From Candidatus Parabeggiatoa sp. nov. 2 (lineage in GTDB: Bacteria > Pseudomonadota > Gammaproteobacteria > Beggiatoales > Beggiatoaceae): a DNA stretch of 64,000 bases. Where the stretch lies: NCBI GenBank assembly GCA_002085445.1, contig NBMI01000011.1, positions 1 through 64,000 of the forward strand, given 5' to 3'. A program made the translations under genes and the position numbers. Positions 47,177-55,992 of this stretch are shown here, piece by piece (position 1 is the first letter of the stretch; every line of letters starts with the position of its first letter). Under the pieces are notes generated by a model that made no database searches, was not told the DNA's origin, and saw nothing but the letters and a program-made list of their open reading frames with translations.

Positions 47177-47732
47177 TAAGGAGCCCAGAAAAAATAATCT
47201 GCCCCATTAAGCCAATGCTTAAGCTTATGGCTAAAGCCATAAAGCGAACCCTAACGGGTTGTTCAATAATGCGAATATCGATCTGAAAAATGAAAATGTA
47301 GAATGAACAAAGATGTCATTTCGATTTCGACGAGAGGAGAAATCTTGAGAAACCTTATAAAATCACTTTCAATGAATATGTTTTTATAAGTTATTGATTT
47401 TATAAGATTAAATTTAACACTTAATTCGCATCAATAGAGTTTTTTAATCGCAGCCTTGGCAAAAGCCAAGGCTTTTGCTTAAGCAGTGACACCTTAAACG
47501 AGGGGCGATTGGCATCTATCTACTGTACGTCTCAGGGTAGTGGCAATCAATGGCTACATTTTCCACGTCCTTAAACCCAAATGCCCTTGAGGGAGATGGG
47601 GTGGTGAAACTCATTTTAATTCTAAATTGCTGTTTTTATTATTTATTTAATAAAATGAACAAAAGTTGGCTCAACTTATCGATCCCTTGGAAGTTGAGTC
47701 AAGCACCACCCCGGGTGAGGCTGAAAAGGACA

Positions 47733-48119
47733 TTATGCCGGCACCGCCGATGAATGATGATCCACAATCATCCAGTTATCACCTTCCCGCTTGTAGACAA
47801 AACTGTAGCGAGCCGGGATACTCAGCATTTTGCCGTCGCGCTCATGGAAGAAGGTGTAATAGCCACTGTTGATGGCAATGTCGCCGTAAACCCGTATCTC
47901 TGGGTGGTAGTAAATGGTTTGCAAATTTTTCATTGCCATAAAATGCTCAAAGTAGTCCTTAATTTTTTCAGGTGTAGTACGCATGATCGGTGAAACTGTT
48001 CCCCATAAGACGGCATCTTTGGCGTAGAATGAGGTGACGGTTTCTGGATAGGTGGTAGTGACGGCTTCTATCCATTTATCGAAGGCGGCGAGTACGCTCG
48101 CTTTTTCAGCGTCTTGCAT
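47733..48119 (-). CDS. SnoaL-like / CaMKII-association-domain-like protein
   Basis: The 128-residue product is a cone-shaped NTF2-like fold by pattern: ASVLAAFDKWIEAV, TSFYAKDAVLWGTVSP, KIKDYFEHFM, NSGYYTFFHERDG, ARYSFVYKREGDNWMIVDHHSSAVP. The ending DHHSSAVP is typical of the SgcJ/EcaC and calcium/calmodulin-kinase association-domain relatives. Members bind small ligands or oligomerise; the ligand is unknown. The frame is complete and stands alone. Confidence 0.85.
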   Translation of the reverse strand: MQDAEKASVLAAFDKWIEAVTTTYPETVTSFYAKDAVLWGTVSPIMRTTPEKIKDYFEHFMAMKNLQTIYYHPEIRVYGDIAINSGYYTFFHERDGKMLSIPARYSFVYKREGDNWMIVDHHSSAVPA

Positions 48120-48199
48120 AGTGGTTTTATCCTGTGCCTAAGCACTTTGGTGCAACAATTAATGTCAATAACGACAAAGGTTATTTTAACGGATTTTTT

Positions 48200-48465
48200 C
48201 TAAAAGCAATAACTACAAGGATTCGTTATAATAACGGATTTTTAAAAAGCAGTAACTACAAGGATTAGCTCCGCTGAACTTCGTTTCGTTATAAGAACGG
48301 ATTTTAAAAAACCAGTAACTACAAGGATTAGTTATAATAACGGATTTTTAAAACGCAATAACTACAAGGATTCGTTATAATAACGGATTTTAAAAAAGCA
48401 GTAACTACAGGGATTCGTTATAATAACGAATTTTCTCTAAAGAGTGAATTTAAAAAAGCAATAAC
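48200..48465. repeat. 43-nt tandem repeat (AACTACAAGGATT family)
   Basis: AACTACAAGG begins at 48211, 48254, 48317, 48360 and 48403. Spacing is 43 nt except for one 63-nt step, which carries a ~20-nt insert (AGCTCCGCTGAACTTCG). Each unit contains GTTATAATAACGGATTTT. It is the same family as 42915-43125 and 52165-52365. Confidence 0.85.
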
Positions 48466-48584
48466 TATACTCAACGTGCCCATAAGGCAGGATTTTTCTG
48501 ACGGGTTAGTTAATATATAAGGCGTATTAATTGAAGCTAGGTAGTTATACTCAAGATGGGAACAAATTGGACTTTTTGAGCAAG

Positions 48585-48782
48585 CCCCAACGGGGCGATA
48601 TTAATAAAGCCAGTGTAGCTACCTGGAAATAATTAAAAAAGAGGTAGCCCTGAAGGGGCGTATTATTAAAGCCAGTGTAACTACCTGGCAAGCCCCAACG
48701 GGGCGATATTAATAAAGCCAGTGTAACTACCTGGCAAGCCCCAACGGGGCGATATTAATAAAGCCAGTGTAACTACCTGGAA
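48585..48782. repeat. Tandem GCCCC/GGGGC elements, four units
   Basis: CCCCAACGGGGCGATATTAAT followed by AAAGCCAGTGTAACTACC-type text occurs three times, and once as CCCTGAAGGGGCGTATTATT. Spacing is mostly ~47-60 nt. It lies between the 43-nt repeats and the LamG gene. No gene in 48120-48821. Confidence 0.8.
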
Positions 48783-48821
48783 ATCGAAATAGGATTTCTT
48801 TGCAGCGAATGCCCACACTAT

Positions 48822-50432
48822 CTATTCTGCGGATAGTTTTTGGATGTCTTGTACCACAAAACTTCTGCCTATGGGTTCCCATACGAAGGTGGTTTCAAAG
48901 ACTTTTAGCTCGCCTTCAAAATTCTTCCTGCCAATGGAGACACCAGTAGGCACATTATCGACATACGGAATATGTAGCGCACCCTTGTCAGGAGAATAGG
49001 TAGCGGGGCAACTTGATGAGCGAGAGCCATCCGTCACCTTAGAAACCGTTTTATAGAGAAGTCTGAAACGATTTTGGGTGCCAACCTGCTTCCAAACACC
49101 TTTCAATATTTCCACTTCACCGGTGGGTTGCCCACTGATAAAGTCAATCACCGAGATTTCTATAAAAGGAACCGTTAGGGTTTTCTTGTTTCGGGAATAA
49201 CTGGCGTGTTCACAACGCGACGTTGGGCTGCTTTCGTCTTTAACCTCTGCGGATAGTTTTTGGATGTCTTGTACCACAAAACTTCTGCCTATGGGTTCCC
49301 ATACGAGGGTGGTTTCAAAGACTTTTACCTCGCCTTCAAAATCCTTATTACCAATGGCGACACCAGTAGGCACATCATCGACATACGGAATATGTAGCGC
49401 ACCCTTGTCATGAGAATAGGTAGCGGGGCAACTTGAGCGATATCCATCCGTCACCTTTCTAACCGTTTGATAGAGAAGTCGGAAACGATTTTTGGTGCCG
49501 CCAACCTGCTTCCAAACACCTTTGAAGATTTCCACTTCGCCAGTGGGTTGCCCACTGATAAAGTCAATCACCGATATTTCTATAAAAGGAACCGTTAGGG
49601 TTTTCTTGTTTCGGGAATAACTGGCGTGTTCACAAGGCGACGTTGGGCTGCTTTCGTCTTTAACCGTGTAAAGCGTTTGGATTTCAGCTTCAGAAAGTGC
49701 GCGTTCATAAAGACGAAATTCGTCAACTATGCCATTTAGATACTCGGTATCATTTAAGCTTGCGCCAATTCTAAGCGGTGAGTTTGGGAGTCTATTAATA
49801 GGAAGTTGTGAAGTCGTCTCTAAAACTAACTTCCCATTAATATAACCCTTTTTTTTATGTTTATTAGAAACAACCTGAAAACCTTTGGCCGAACTCAAAA
49901 ACGGGGGAATTGTGGATTTCTGAGGATTTTTAAAGTCGAAAACACTCACCACATGATACCATTGGTTGGTTTTAATCTGCTCTGAAAAGAGCGTGATACC
50001 ATCACGGGCATCATCCCTCTCTCCGTTTGTCGTACCCCGAAGGTAAAAATTGAGCTTATCCCCTTGAAAATCAGTGTTGATTTCAGGAAGTCCAGAAACG
50101 TCTTCTTGAAAATGAAAGACCTTACCGCGCCGCGAATCAACCTTTAACCAGTAGGAGATGGAAAAACTGGTTTTGGCCCCGTTGAAATTGACTGGACTAT
50201 CAATGTAGTCATTAACGCCATCAAATTGGGCAGCTTGCCCAATCTTGCCAGTCACGTAATTCAAATTACCCTGTTCTTTACCATGATGTCCATTTTTCGT
50301 CGCATCTTGCGCGTTCCCATCAAATGGGTAGTAAGCCACCAAACCGTCGTTCAAATCGGCCCAAGCACTTACTGCCATCAAGCCAAAGAGCGCGACTGCC
50401 GAAATGAACTTTGCAGCGTTCTTCATTTGCAT
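48822..50432 (-). CDS. Secreted LamG-domain protein with two 140-residue repeats
   Basis: The 536-residue protein has a signal peptide (about residues 1-25, cleavage after SAWA). A LamG/concanavalin-like domain follows (26-255) with GLVAYYPFDGNAQD, KIGQAAQFDGVNDYI and DEFRLYERALSEAEIQTLY. Then two nearly identical 140-residue modules follow, each beginning VKDESSPTS and containing KTLTVPFIEISVIDF and ALHIPYVD. The DNA copies (48828-49247 and 49248-49667) are spaced by exactly 420 bp and have few differences, so the duplication is recent. Likely outer-surface or periplasmic, ligand unknown. The modules are not a family I recognise. Confidence 0.85.
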   Translation of the reverse strand: MQMKNAAKFISAVALFGLMAVSAWADLNDGLVAYYPFDGNAQDATKNGHHGKEQGNLNYVTGKIGQAAQFDGVNDYIDSPVNFNGAKTSFSISYWLKVDSRRGKVFHFQEDVSGLPEINTDFQGDKLNFYLRGTTNGERDDARDGITLFSEQIKTNQWYHVVSVFDFKNPQKSTIPPFLSSAKGFQVVSNKHKKKGYINGKLVLETTSQLPINRLPNSPLRIGASLNDTEYLNGIVDEFRLYERALSEAEIQTLYTVKDESSPTSPCEHASYSRNKKTLTVPFIEISVIDFISGQPTGEVEIFKGVWKQVGGTKNRFRLLYQTVRKVTDGYRSSCPATYSHDKGALHIPYVDDVPTGVAIGNKDFEGEVKVFETTLVWEPIGRSFVVQDIQKLSAEVKDESSPTSRCEHASYSRNKKTLTVPFIEISVIDFISGQPTGEVEILKGVWKQVGTQNRFRLLYKTVSKVTDGSRSSSCPATYSPDKGALHIPYVDNVPTGVSIGRKNFEGELKVFETTFVWEPIGRSFVVQDIQKLSAE

Positions 50433-50475
50433 TCCTCCTTTTCAACATTCGATGTGACGGTGAATTGTATAACCT

Positions 50476-50604
50476 TATGACTTACGCATTAACAAAATAA
50501 ATTTATGTTGTATTCAGTGAGTTACCTCTAAAAGGTCGAGGCCGTTATTTGTGAAGTTATTTCAATAAAATCAATTGGTTAGTTGCCTGAGTGCGTAAGT
50601 CCTA
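50476..50604. mobile_element. MITE with TAGGACTTACGCA ends (copy 3, 129 bp)
   Basis: Ends TATGACTTACGCA and TGCGTAAGTCCTA. Internal match to copy 2: CAGTGAGTTACCTCTAAAAGG and AAAATCAATTGGTTAG. It lies 44 bp upstream of the LamG start and may affect its promoter. Confidence 0.85.
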
Positions 50605-50684
50605 AACCATATCCTCTTGCCTCTGACAAAAGCGGACAACATTTTACCGTAAAAACATAAACGAGCCTAATAAATAAATTAATT

Positions 50685-50705
50685 GTTATCAGTTATCAGT
50701 TATCA
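50685..50705. repeat. Three GTTATCA heptamers before tilS
   Basis: Reverse complement of the TAACTGA series; three units ending 18 nt before the GTG start of tilS. The orientation is opposite to the array before the hybrid kinase. Confidence 0.7.
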
Positions 50706-50723
50706 ACAAGAAAAAAAGCGCAA

Positions 50724-52127
50724 GTGGAGCAAATAATAGTGAATTCTTTGGTTTCTAATCTCCTCGATACTTTAAGCACTTGCCCACCCACGCAGCGTTT
50801 TTGGATAGCGTATAGCGGTGGCTTGGATTCGCATGTGCTACTACATGCGCTGGCACAACTCCGCCAAAATCCTTCCCCCCCCCTTTGCCAAAGGGAGGCT
50901 AGGGAGAATTTTGGGGGCCAGGGGGGATTTTTACGCGCAATTCATATCCATCACGGTTTACAGCCAGAGGCCGATAATTGGGCAAAACATTGTCAGCAAG
51001 TCTGCGAAATACTAAAAATACCGTGTGACGTGATACGAGTCAATGTCCGCACGGCCTCCAGAGAGAGTCTCGAAGCCAACGCTCGCACGGCCCGTTATGA
51101 CGCGATTGCACAATTAATCGCGCCAGACGATGTTGTTTTAACGGCCCAACATGCTGATGATCAGGCCGAAACGTTGTTATTACAACTACTGCGCGGGGCC
51201 GGTGTCGCCGGCTTGGCGGCGATGCCGCCAGTGACTCGTTTAGGTAAGGGCTGGCTAGTGCGGCCTTTGTTAGCGCACACTCGCGCTGAGTTACACGCCT
51301 ACGCTTTACAAGCCAATTTGCATTGGATAGAAGATAGTAGTAATGCCGATACTCGATTTGATCGCAATTTTCTGCGCCATGAAATTATGCCGCTGTTGCA
51401 ACAACGCTGGCCGAGTGTTAGTCATATTCTAAGTCGCGCCGCTCGCCATCAGGCATCGGCCGATGAGTTAGTCCAAACTTTGGCTGAAGAAGATTTACAA
51501 ACCTGTGACGGGCCGAGTCCTGAAAAACTATTTTTACCCACTTTATCGCGCCTTAGCCCGGCGCGGCAACGCAATGTGTTGCGATTTTGGTTAAAAAAAC
51601 TCGGTTTGCCGCTACCATCGACGGTGCAATTGCAACATATTCTTAGTGACATGCTCACGGCGAGAGCGGATCGTCAACCGCTGGTGCGTTGGCACGGAGG
51701 CGAGGTGCGCCGTTCTCGTAACTATTTGTTTGCTATGCCGAATTTACCCTCGGTGCCAGAGGCCTCGCATTGTCTTACTTGGACACTGCCTCAACCGCGG
51801 CGTTTACCGCTAGGCGAGTTAACGGTGAATAAAGTGCAAGGGCAAGGCTTAGCTTTGCCAGCCGGCACCGAGTTACAAGTGCGTTTTCGGCAAGGCGGTG
51901 AAACCTTTCGGTGGCATGGGCACCAGCGCATGGTGAAAAAACTATTACAGGCGGCCCAGTTACCGCCCTGGCAAAGGCCTTTTATCCCTTTGATTTATTT
52001 AGATAATACCCTAATAGCCATTCCAAGTATTGGTATTGCCGATGAGTTTATGGCATCATTTCAAAAAATGGGATGGGAAATATTTTGGAATCCCGAGTCG
52101 TTTGTAGTAGGCGATTTATCGCCTTAA
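50724..52127 (+). CDS. tilS: tRNA(Ile)-lysidine synthase, with repeat-derived insert and C-terminus
   Basis: TilS modifies C34 of the minor tRNA-Ile with lysine so that it reads AUA. The 467-residue product starts at a GTG and shows the PP-loop SGGLDSH (31-37), IHIHHGL, TAQHADDQAETLLLQLLRGAG and the TilS middle and C-terminal domains. Two oddities: about 16 extra residues (NPSPPLCQREARENFGGQ) lie between the first helix and the LRAIHIHHG strand, and they are encoded by a GC-rich palindromic repeat. And the last residues (VVGDLSP) and stop come from a GTAGTAGGCGAT unit. Despite this the frame is intact, and the enzyme is essential in most bacteria, so it probably works. Confidence 0.93.
   Translation: MEQIIVNSLVSNLLDTLSTCPPTQRFWIAYSGGLDSHVLLHALAQLRQNPSPPLCQREARENFGGQGGFLRAIHIHHGLQPEADNWAKHCQQVCEILKIPCDVIRVNVRTASRESLEANARTARYDAIAQLIAPDDVVLTAQHADDQAETLLLQLLRGAGVAGLAAMPPVTRLGKGWLVRPLLAHTRAELHAYALQANLHWIEDSSNADTRFDRNFLRHEIMPLLQQRWPSVSHILSRAARHQASADELVQTLAEEDLQTCDGPSPEKLFLPTLSRLSPARQRNVLRFWLKKLGLPLPSTVQLQHILSDMLTARADRQPLVRWHGGEVRRSRNYLFAMPNLPSVPEASHCLTWTLPQPRRLPLGELTVNKVQGQGLALPAGTELQVRFRQGGETFRWHGHQRMVKKLLQAAQLPPWQRPFIPLIYLDNTLIAIPSIGIADEFMASFQKMGWEIFWNPESFVVGDLSP
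50868..50931. repeat. GC-rich palindromic repeat inserted in frame in tilS
   Basis: CCTTCCCCCCCCTTTGCC, then AAAGGGAGGCTAGGGAG and GGGGGCCAGGGGGG. Related to the unit at about 20453-20490 between the channel genes. Confidence 0.75.
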
Positions 52128-52164
52128 CCTCAGATAATTATTTACTCAATGTTCAAGTTTTTAG

Positions 52165-52365
52165 TCTGACAATAATAACTACAAGGATTGTATATAATAA
52201 GGGATTTTGGAATCTAATAACTACATGGATTATATATAATAAGGGATTTTGGAATCTAATAACTACATGGATTGTAGTTATTGTGTTCATTCTCTTATCA
52301 TTGCTAAGAAATCCTTTATTATATACAATCCTTGTAGTTATATTCTGAAAATCTAGAGATAATCC
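52165..52365. repeat. 42-nt tandem repeat (AACTACAAGGATT family), third locus
   Basis: AACTACAAGG or AACTACATGG begins at 52178, 52219 and 52261. The last part is inverted (TATACAATCCTTGTAGTTAT at about 52322-52341). A 90-codon frame over it is a repeat translation. It ends ~25 bp before the AAA ATPase start. Confidence 0.85.
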
Positions 52366-52389
52366 TTGTAGTTATTTATGGAGATAACA

Positions 52390-53617
52390 ATGCTAAAAAG
52401 CGTTAAAATTAAAAATTATAAATCTATCCATTCGCTAGAAATAAACCTACAATATTTAAATGTTTTATTCGGCCCGAATGGGGCCGGCAAAAGTAATTTT
52501 TTAGATGCTTTGCAACTTCTATCCCGTATTGCCACCACACGCACCCTGAAAGAGGCCTTTACGCCTCCCTATCGTGGCAACCCGTTAGAATCGTTTGCTT
52601 TTGGTTCTGACGGCCTCAAAGGATTATTGGCGAAAGACAAAGCCTCATTTAGCCTAGAAGTCGATATCGAACTCTCCTCGGCCGTGAAAGAGACAATTAA
52701 TCGTCAACTTCAACAAGCCGACAAAAGATGAATTGTTATCAGAAGACTATTTGCGTTATCGTATCGACATTGAAATTTTACCCAAATCGGGACAGTTGCG
52801 AGTAGCCGATGAATTTCTAGCCGCTCTCAATGAAAACGGAACGCCTAAACCAAGTCAGGCATTCATTGAAAAACAGAATGGACAACTGCATTTGCACAGC
52901 AAAGCACATTCCGCTTTTTATGACCTTTTTTTAGATCAGAGTATTTTATCCTTGCCACACTATCCACCGCATTACCCACACATAGTGGCGTTGCGCCAAG
53001 AATTAGAAAGGTGGCTATTTTTTTACTTTGAACCACGCGAGCGTATGCGTGCCAAGAATCCAGTCAAAGAAGTACATCATATTGGATTGATGGGCGAAGA
53101 ATTGGCCTCTTTTTTAAATACGCTACACCATTTAGATGAGCGCCAATTTAAAGGGATCGAAAAATCTCTACACCTGTTAATTCCTTCTATCACTGGAATA
53201 GATGTCGCGCCCAATGACTTGGGCGAAGTAGAATTAAAGCTGCGTGAAGGAGAGATTGCTATACCAGCCCGTGTTTTGTCTGAAGGCACCCTACGCATTT
53301 TAGGGCTACTGGCACTGGGCGGTGTCAAAGATAGGGCGACTTTGATTGGTTTTGAAGAACCAGAAAATGGGATTCATCCGCGCCGCATTCGTCTCATTGC
53401 TGAATGGCTCAAAAGCCGCGCCACGCTGGCTGACAATCAGCTTATTGTCACAACCCATTCTCCCCTGCTAGTGGATGAAATTCCCACTGAATTTTTATAT
53501 GCTTGCCACAGTAAAGAGGGACAAACGATAATAAATTCTTTTGCGGATTCCCAACAAGAAAGACAAGAAAGCCTATCTATTTCTGAACGTATTTTACGGG
53601 GTGATTTTGATGCGTAG
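52390..53617 (+). pseudogene. AAA ATPase of the OLD/RecF-like group, single frameshift
   Basis: The start is taken at 52390 because GGAG (52380-52383) precedes it; the upstream ATG overlaps that ribosome site. The product begins MLKSVKIKNYKSI with Walker A GPNGAGKSNF. The frame breaks at about 52715-52735 (QQADKR-stop versus PTKDELLSEDYLRY), then resumes and contains the signature-like LSEGTLRILGLL, Walker B LIGFEEPENGIHP and the His switch TTHSPLLVDE. One missing base would repair it. Such ATPases often pair with a small DUF4276 nuclease-like gene, and some pairs act in phage defence. At 53612 a few codons (MRRIGQV) overlap its end and then run into a GTCCAAACTTTAG repeat, possibly the remnant of that partner. 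Confidence 0.8.
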
Positions 53618-54293
53618 AATAGGCCAGGTTTGGCAGTGCAGGAGTCCAAACTTTAGTTTGGCAGGACTCCAAACTTTAGAGCGTGTTTTAAAACTCGACT
53701 TAACTCATTGTTTTATAAGCAATATAATATTATATAAGTGATTGATTCTTAGACTTTTCAAACACGCACTTAGGATTAGCTCAATAAACAGATTGATTTA
53801 GGGGCCATGATCTCGCGTAACAAAGAACGAAGTTTCCCACTCAACCTATACGGAACGTACTTTTTAAGATGAAAATGAAATTGGCACTCTGTGAAAAATG
53901 GATTATTTAGACGACCTGATTTGGGGGCCATAAAACGATTTGAATCTTTTCAAATCAAATCATGGCCCACAAAATAAACGCAAAAGACGCACGCAAGAGA
54001 CAACCAAATAAACTTGCGCCTGCAAGCGCCACTAGCGCATTTTGCGTTAAAATCCTTGATTCCATAATAATTAATTCAACCCTTAATCCGCATTTTCAGT
54101 ATAGTACTCTGTCAATGTTCTATTGACGGGTTTTAGTCGTCGGCCTTGGCACTGTCAAACACTCTCGTCGGCAAAAGTTTCGCGGAGCGAAACTTTTGCC
54201 GACGCTGCCAAACTCAAGTTTGTACTCTCTACCAAACTCAAGTTTGTACTCTTTGCCAAACTCAAGTTTGGACTCCTGAAACATTGAAAAACT
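53618..54293. repeat. Gene-free region with palindromes
   Basis: Includes a GAGTCCAAACTTTAGTTTGG unit (53641-53660), a long hairpin GGGGCCATAAAACGATTTG / CAAATCATGGCCC (about 53931-53969), a palindrome GGCAAAAGTTTCGC / GCGAAACTTTTGCC (54171-54201) and three CAAACTCAAGTTTG units (54210-54272) before the DUF455 gene. No gene. Confidence 0.65.
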
Positions 54294-55094
54294 ATGAACA
54301 ATCTATTTGACGCAGCCTATCGCTGCATAATGGCAACCGACATCACCGAAAAAGTCCAGTTAAGCAAAACCACAGCACAAGCATGGCAAACCGGACAACT
54401 CAATTTAAGCGCAACGACTCCAGCAGAGCCGATTTTGCTCCCCGGCTTGCCACCTTCCCTACGTTTAGTGCCACCACGACAAGTGCCCCGTCGCACAGTC
54501 GCCACGCCAACTGGACAAGCAGCTTTGCTACACGCGCTGGCTCATATCGAATTTAACGCCATTAATCTGGCATGGGATGCGGTATATCGGTTTCGTGACT
54601 TGCCAACAGCGTTTTATGATGATTGGGTGAAAGTGGCCGACGAAGAGGCCTTGCACTTTGAATTGCTGCATGAACAATTACAACAATTAGATTATAACTA
54701 TGGCGACTTTCCCGCTCACAATGGCTTATGGGAAATGGCCGTTAAAACGGCGCATGATGTGTTGGTAAGAATGGCGTTAGTGCCGAGACTGTTGGAAGCG
54801 CGTGGTTTAGATGCGACGCCGCTGATTATCGCCAAAGTTCAGGCACAAGGCTTAGAACGAGTGGTGGAGATTTTACAAATCATTTTGCGCGACGAAATTG
54901 GGCATGTTGCTATAGGCTCCCATTGGTTTGCCCATTGTTGTGCAGAACAGGCCCTAAATCCAGAGACGACTTTTCAGAACTTGATAGCGCAACATTTTAC
55001 TGGCAGTCTTAAAACGCCGTTTAACGTTGAGGCGCGATTGGCGGCGGGGTTTAGTGAGCAAGAGTTGAAAAATATTGAAAATTTATTGACTTAA
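54294..55094 (+). CDS. DUF455 ferritin-like protein
   Basis: The 266-residue protein matches DUF455: a Pro-rich lead (PPSLRLVPPRQVPRRTV), then ferritin-like helices with ALAHIEFNAINLAWDAVYRF, ADEEALHFELLHEQL, GLEVE-like QAQGLERVVEIL and ILRDEIGHVAIGSHWF. The Glu and His pairs in the helices are the expected di-iron ligands. A bacterial role is not established; relatives act as tRNA hydroxylases or oxidases. Length and motifs are normal and the frame is intact. A 15-nt repeat block follows the stop immediately. Confidence 0.9.
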   Translation: MNNLFDAAYRCIMATDITEKVQLSKTTAQAWQTGQLNLSATTPAEPILLPGLPPSLRLVPPRQVPRRTVATPTGQAALLHALAHIEFNAINLAWDAVYRFRDLPTAFYDDWVKVADEEALHFELLHEQLQQLDYNYGDFPAHNGLWEMAVKTAHDVLVRMALVPRLLEARGLDATPLIIAKVQAQGLERVVEILQIILRDEIGHVAIGSHWFAHCCAEQALNPETTFQNLIAQHFTGSLKTPFNVEARLAAGFSEQELKNIENLLT

Positions 55095-55096
55095 AC

Positions 55097-55171
55097 TGTC
55101 CAAAGCTAAAGTGTCCAAAGCTAAAGCGTCCAAAGCTAAAGCGTCCAAAGCTGAAGCGTCCAAAGCTGAAG
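55097..55171. repeat. Five tandem 15-nt units after the DUF455 gene
   Basis: GTCCAAAGCTAAAG with one leading base is repeated five times exactly in register (periods of 15 nt), changing to GCTGAAG in the last two, and finishes in CTTTGGACTCC, which makes a palindrome with the last unit. It lies between converging genes. Confidence 0.9.
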
Positions 55172-55188
55172 CTTTGGACTCCATGTTT

Positions 55189-55851
55189 TTAAAACAATCT
55201 CGTCGTTTGAACGATGGTAGTCACTTCCTGTCCTTCAAAGGCTTGATAAAACACATAAACTAGAATCGCAAGGCTCCTCTTGTTTGGTGAAATAAAGAGA
55301 TAACCCAATTGATATTTTTGGACATCCTCGCGGTAGTTGTCAAGAGAATCAAGGTTTTTTTTGATATTGCCCACACTCACTTCAAGTTGCACAGAGGTTT
55401 TTTGGGGCCAAGATTTCTTTTGCAGCATACGAACCACGATTTTTTGATTGTCATATAAATAATAGGCAGAATTGCAGTCTTCATCAAAAAAGGGGCCTTT
55501 CGCTCTATAGCCGCCTCGCGGCGGTGTGAGCTGACGATTTTTGCGGATTTTCCATGTTTTTCTATAAACTTGTCTCAGAAGCCTTTTTTCGGTTCCCAAG
55601 TTCTTTTCAGAACCACTGGCAAACAAACATCCGCCCCGAACACATTGATTAGTTGCGACATTTGTTACCATTAGTTTCGCACGCGCTATGCCTGAACCAG
55701 CCTCCGTTACCGACTCAACAATAACGAAATATCTACTGTTCGACGAAAAGCCTAACATATCAAGATTCCAGCGAGTAAACGGTGAAGCCTCGGAAAGGCT
55801 AGGCACTAGACTTACCAATAAAACAAAAATCATTGTAAAATGCTTTAACAT
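55189..55851 (-). CDS. Predicted secreted protein, DUF2259-like
   Basis: The 220-residue product has a signal peptide (about 1-22, cleavage after SEA). The mature start LDMLGFSSNSRYFVIVES, followed by GIARAKLMVTNVATNQCV, fits the pattern of DUF2259 (predicted secreted, periplasmic). The middle is basic (RKTWKIRKNRQLTPP). Function unknown. It converges with the DUF455 gene, and its start faces the phytase gene with a palindrome (GTCCAAAGCTTTAGCTTTGGAC) between them at about 55934-55955. Confidence 0.65.
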   Translation of the reverse strand: MLKHFTMIFVLLVSLVPSLSEASPFTRWNLDMLGFSSNSRYFVIVESVTEAGSGIARAKLMVTNVATNQCVRGGCLFASGSEKNLGTEKRLLRQVYRKTWKIRKNRQLTPPRGGYRAKGPFFDEDCNSAYYLYDNQKIVVRMLQKKSWPQKTSVQLEVSVGNIKKNLDSLDNYREDVQKYQLGYLFISPNKRSLAILVYVFYQAFEGQEVTTIVQTTRLF

Positions 55852-55992
55852 ATCTTATATAAGCTCCTTGTGAGATAATACCGAAAATTCCATCAATGGA
55901 ATCCAAAGCTTTAGCTTTGGAAACCGTAACAGGAGTCCAAAGCTTTAGCTTTGGACACCCATTTTATTTTAAACGTGTAAGGAGAACTTAAA

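Noticed and set aside
52073-52348. 91-codon frame with periodic GFWNLITTWI text
   Set aside because: It overlaps the end of tilS and the 42-nt repeat array and has no independent support.
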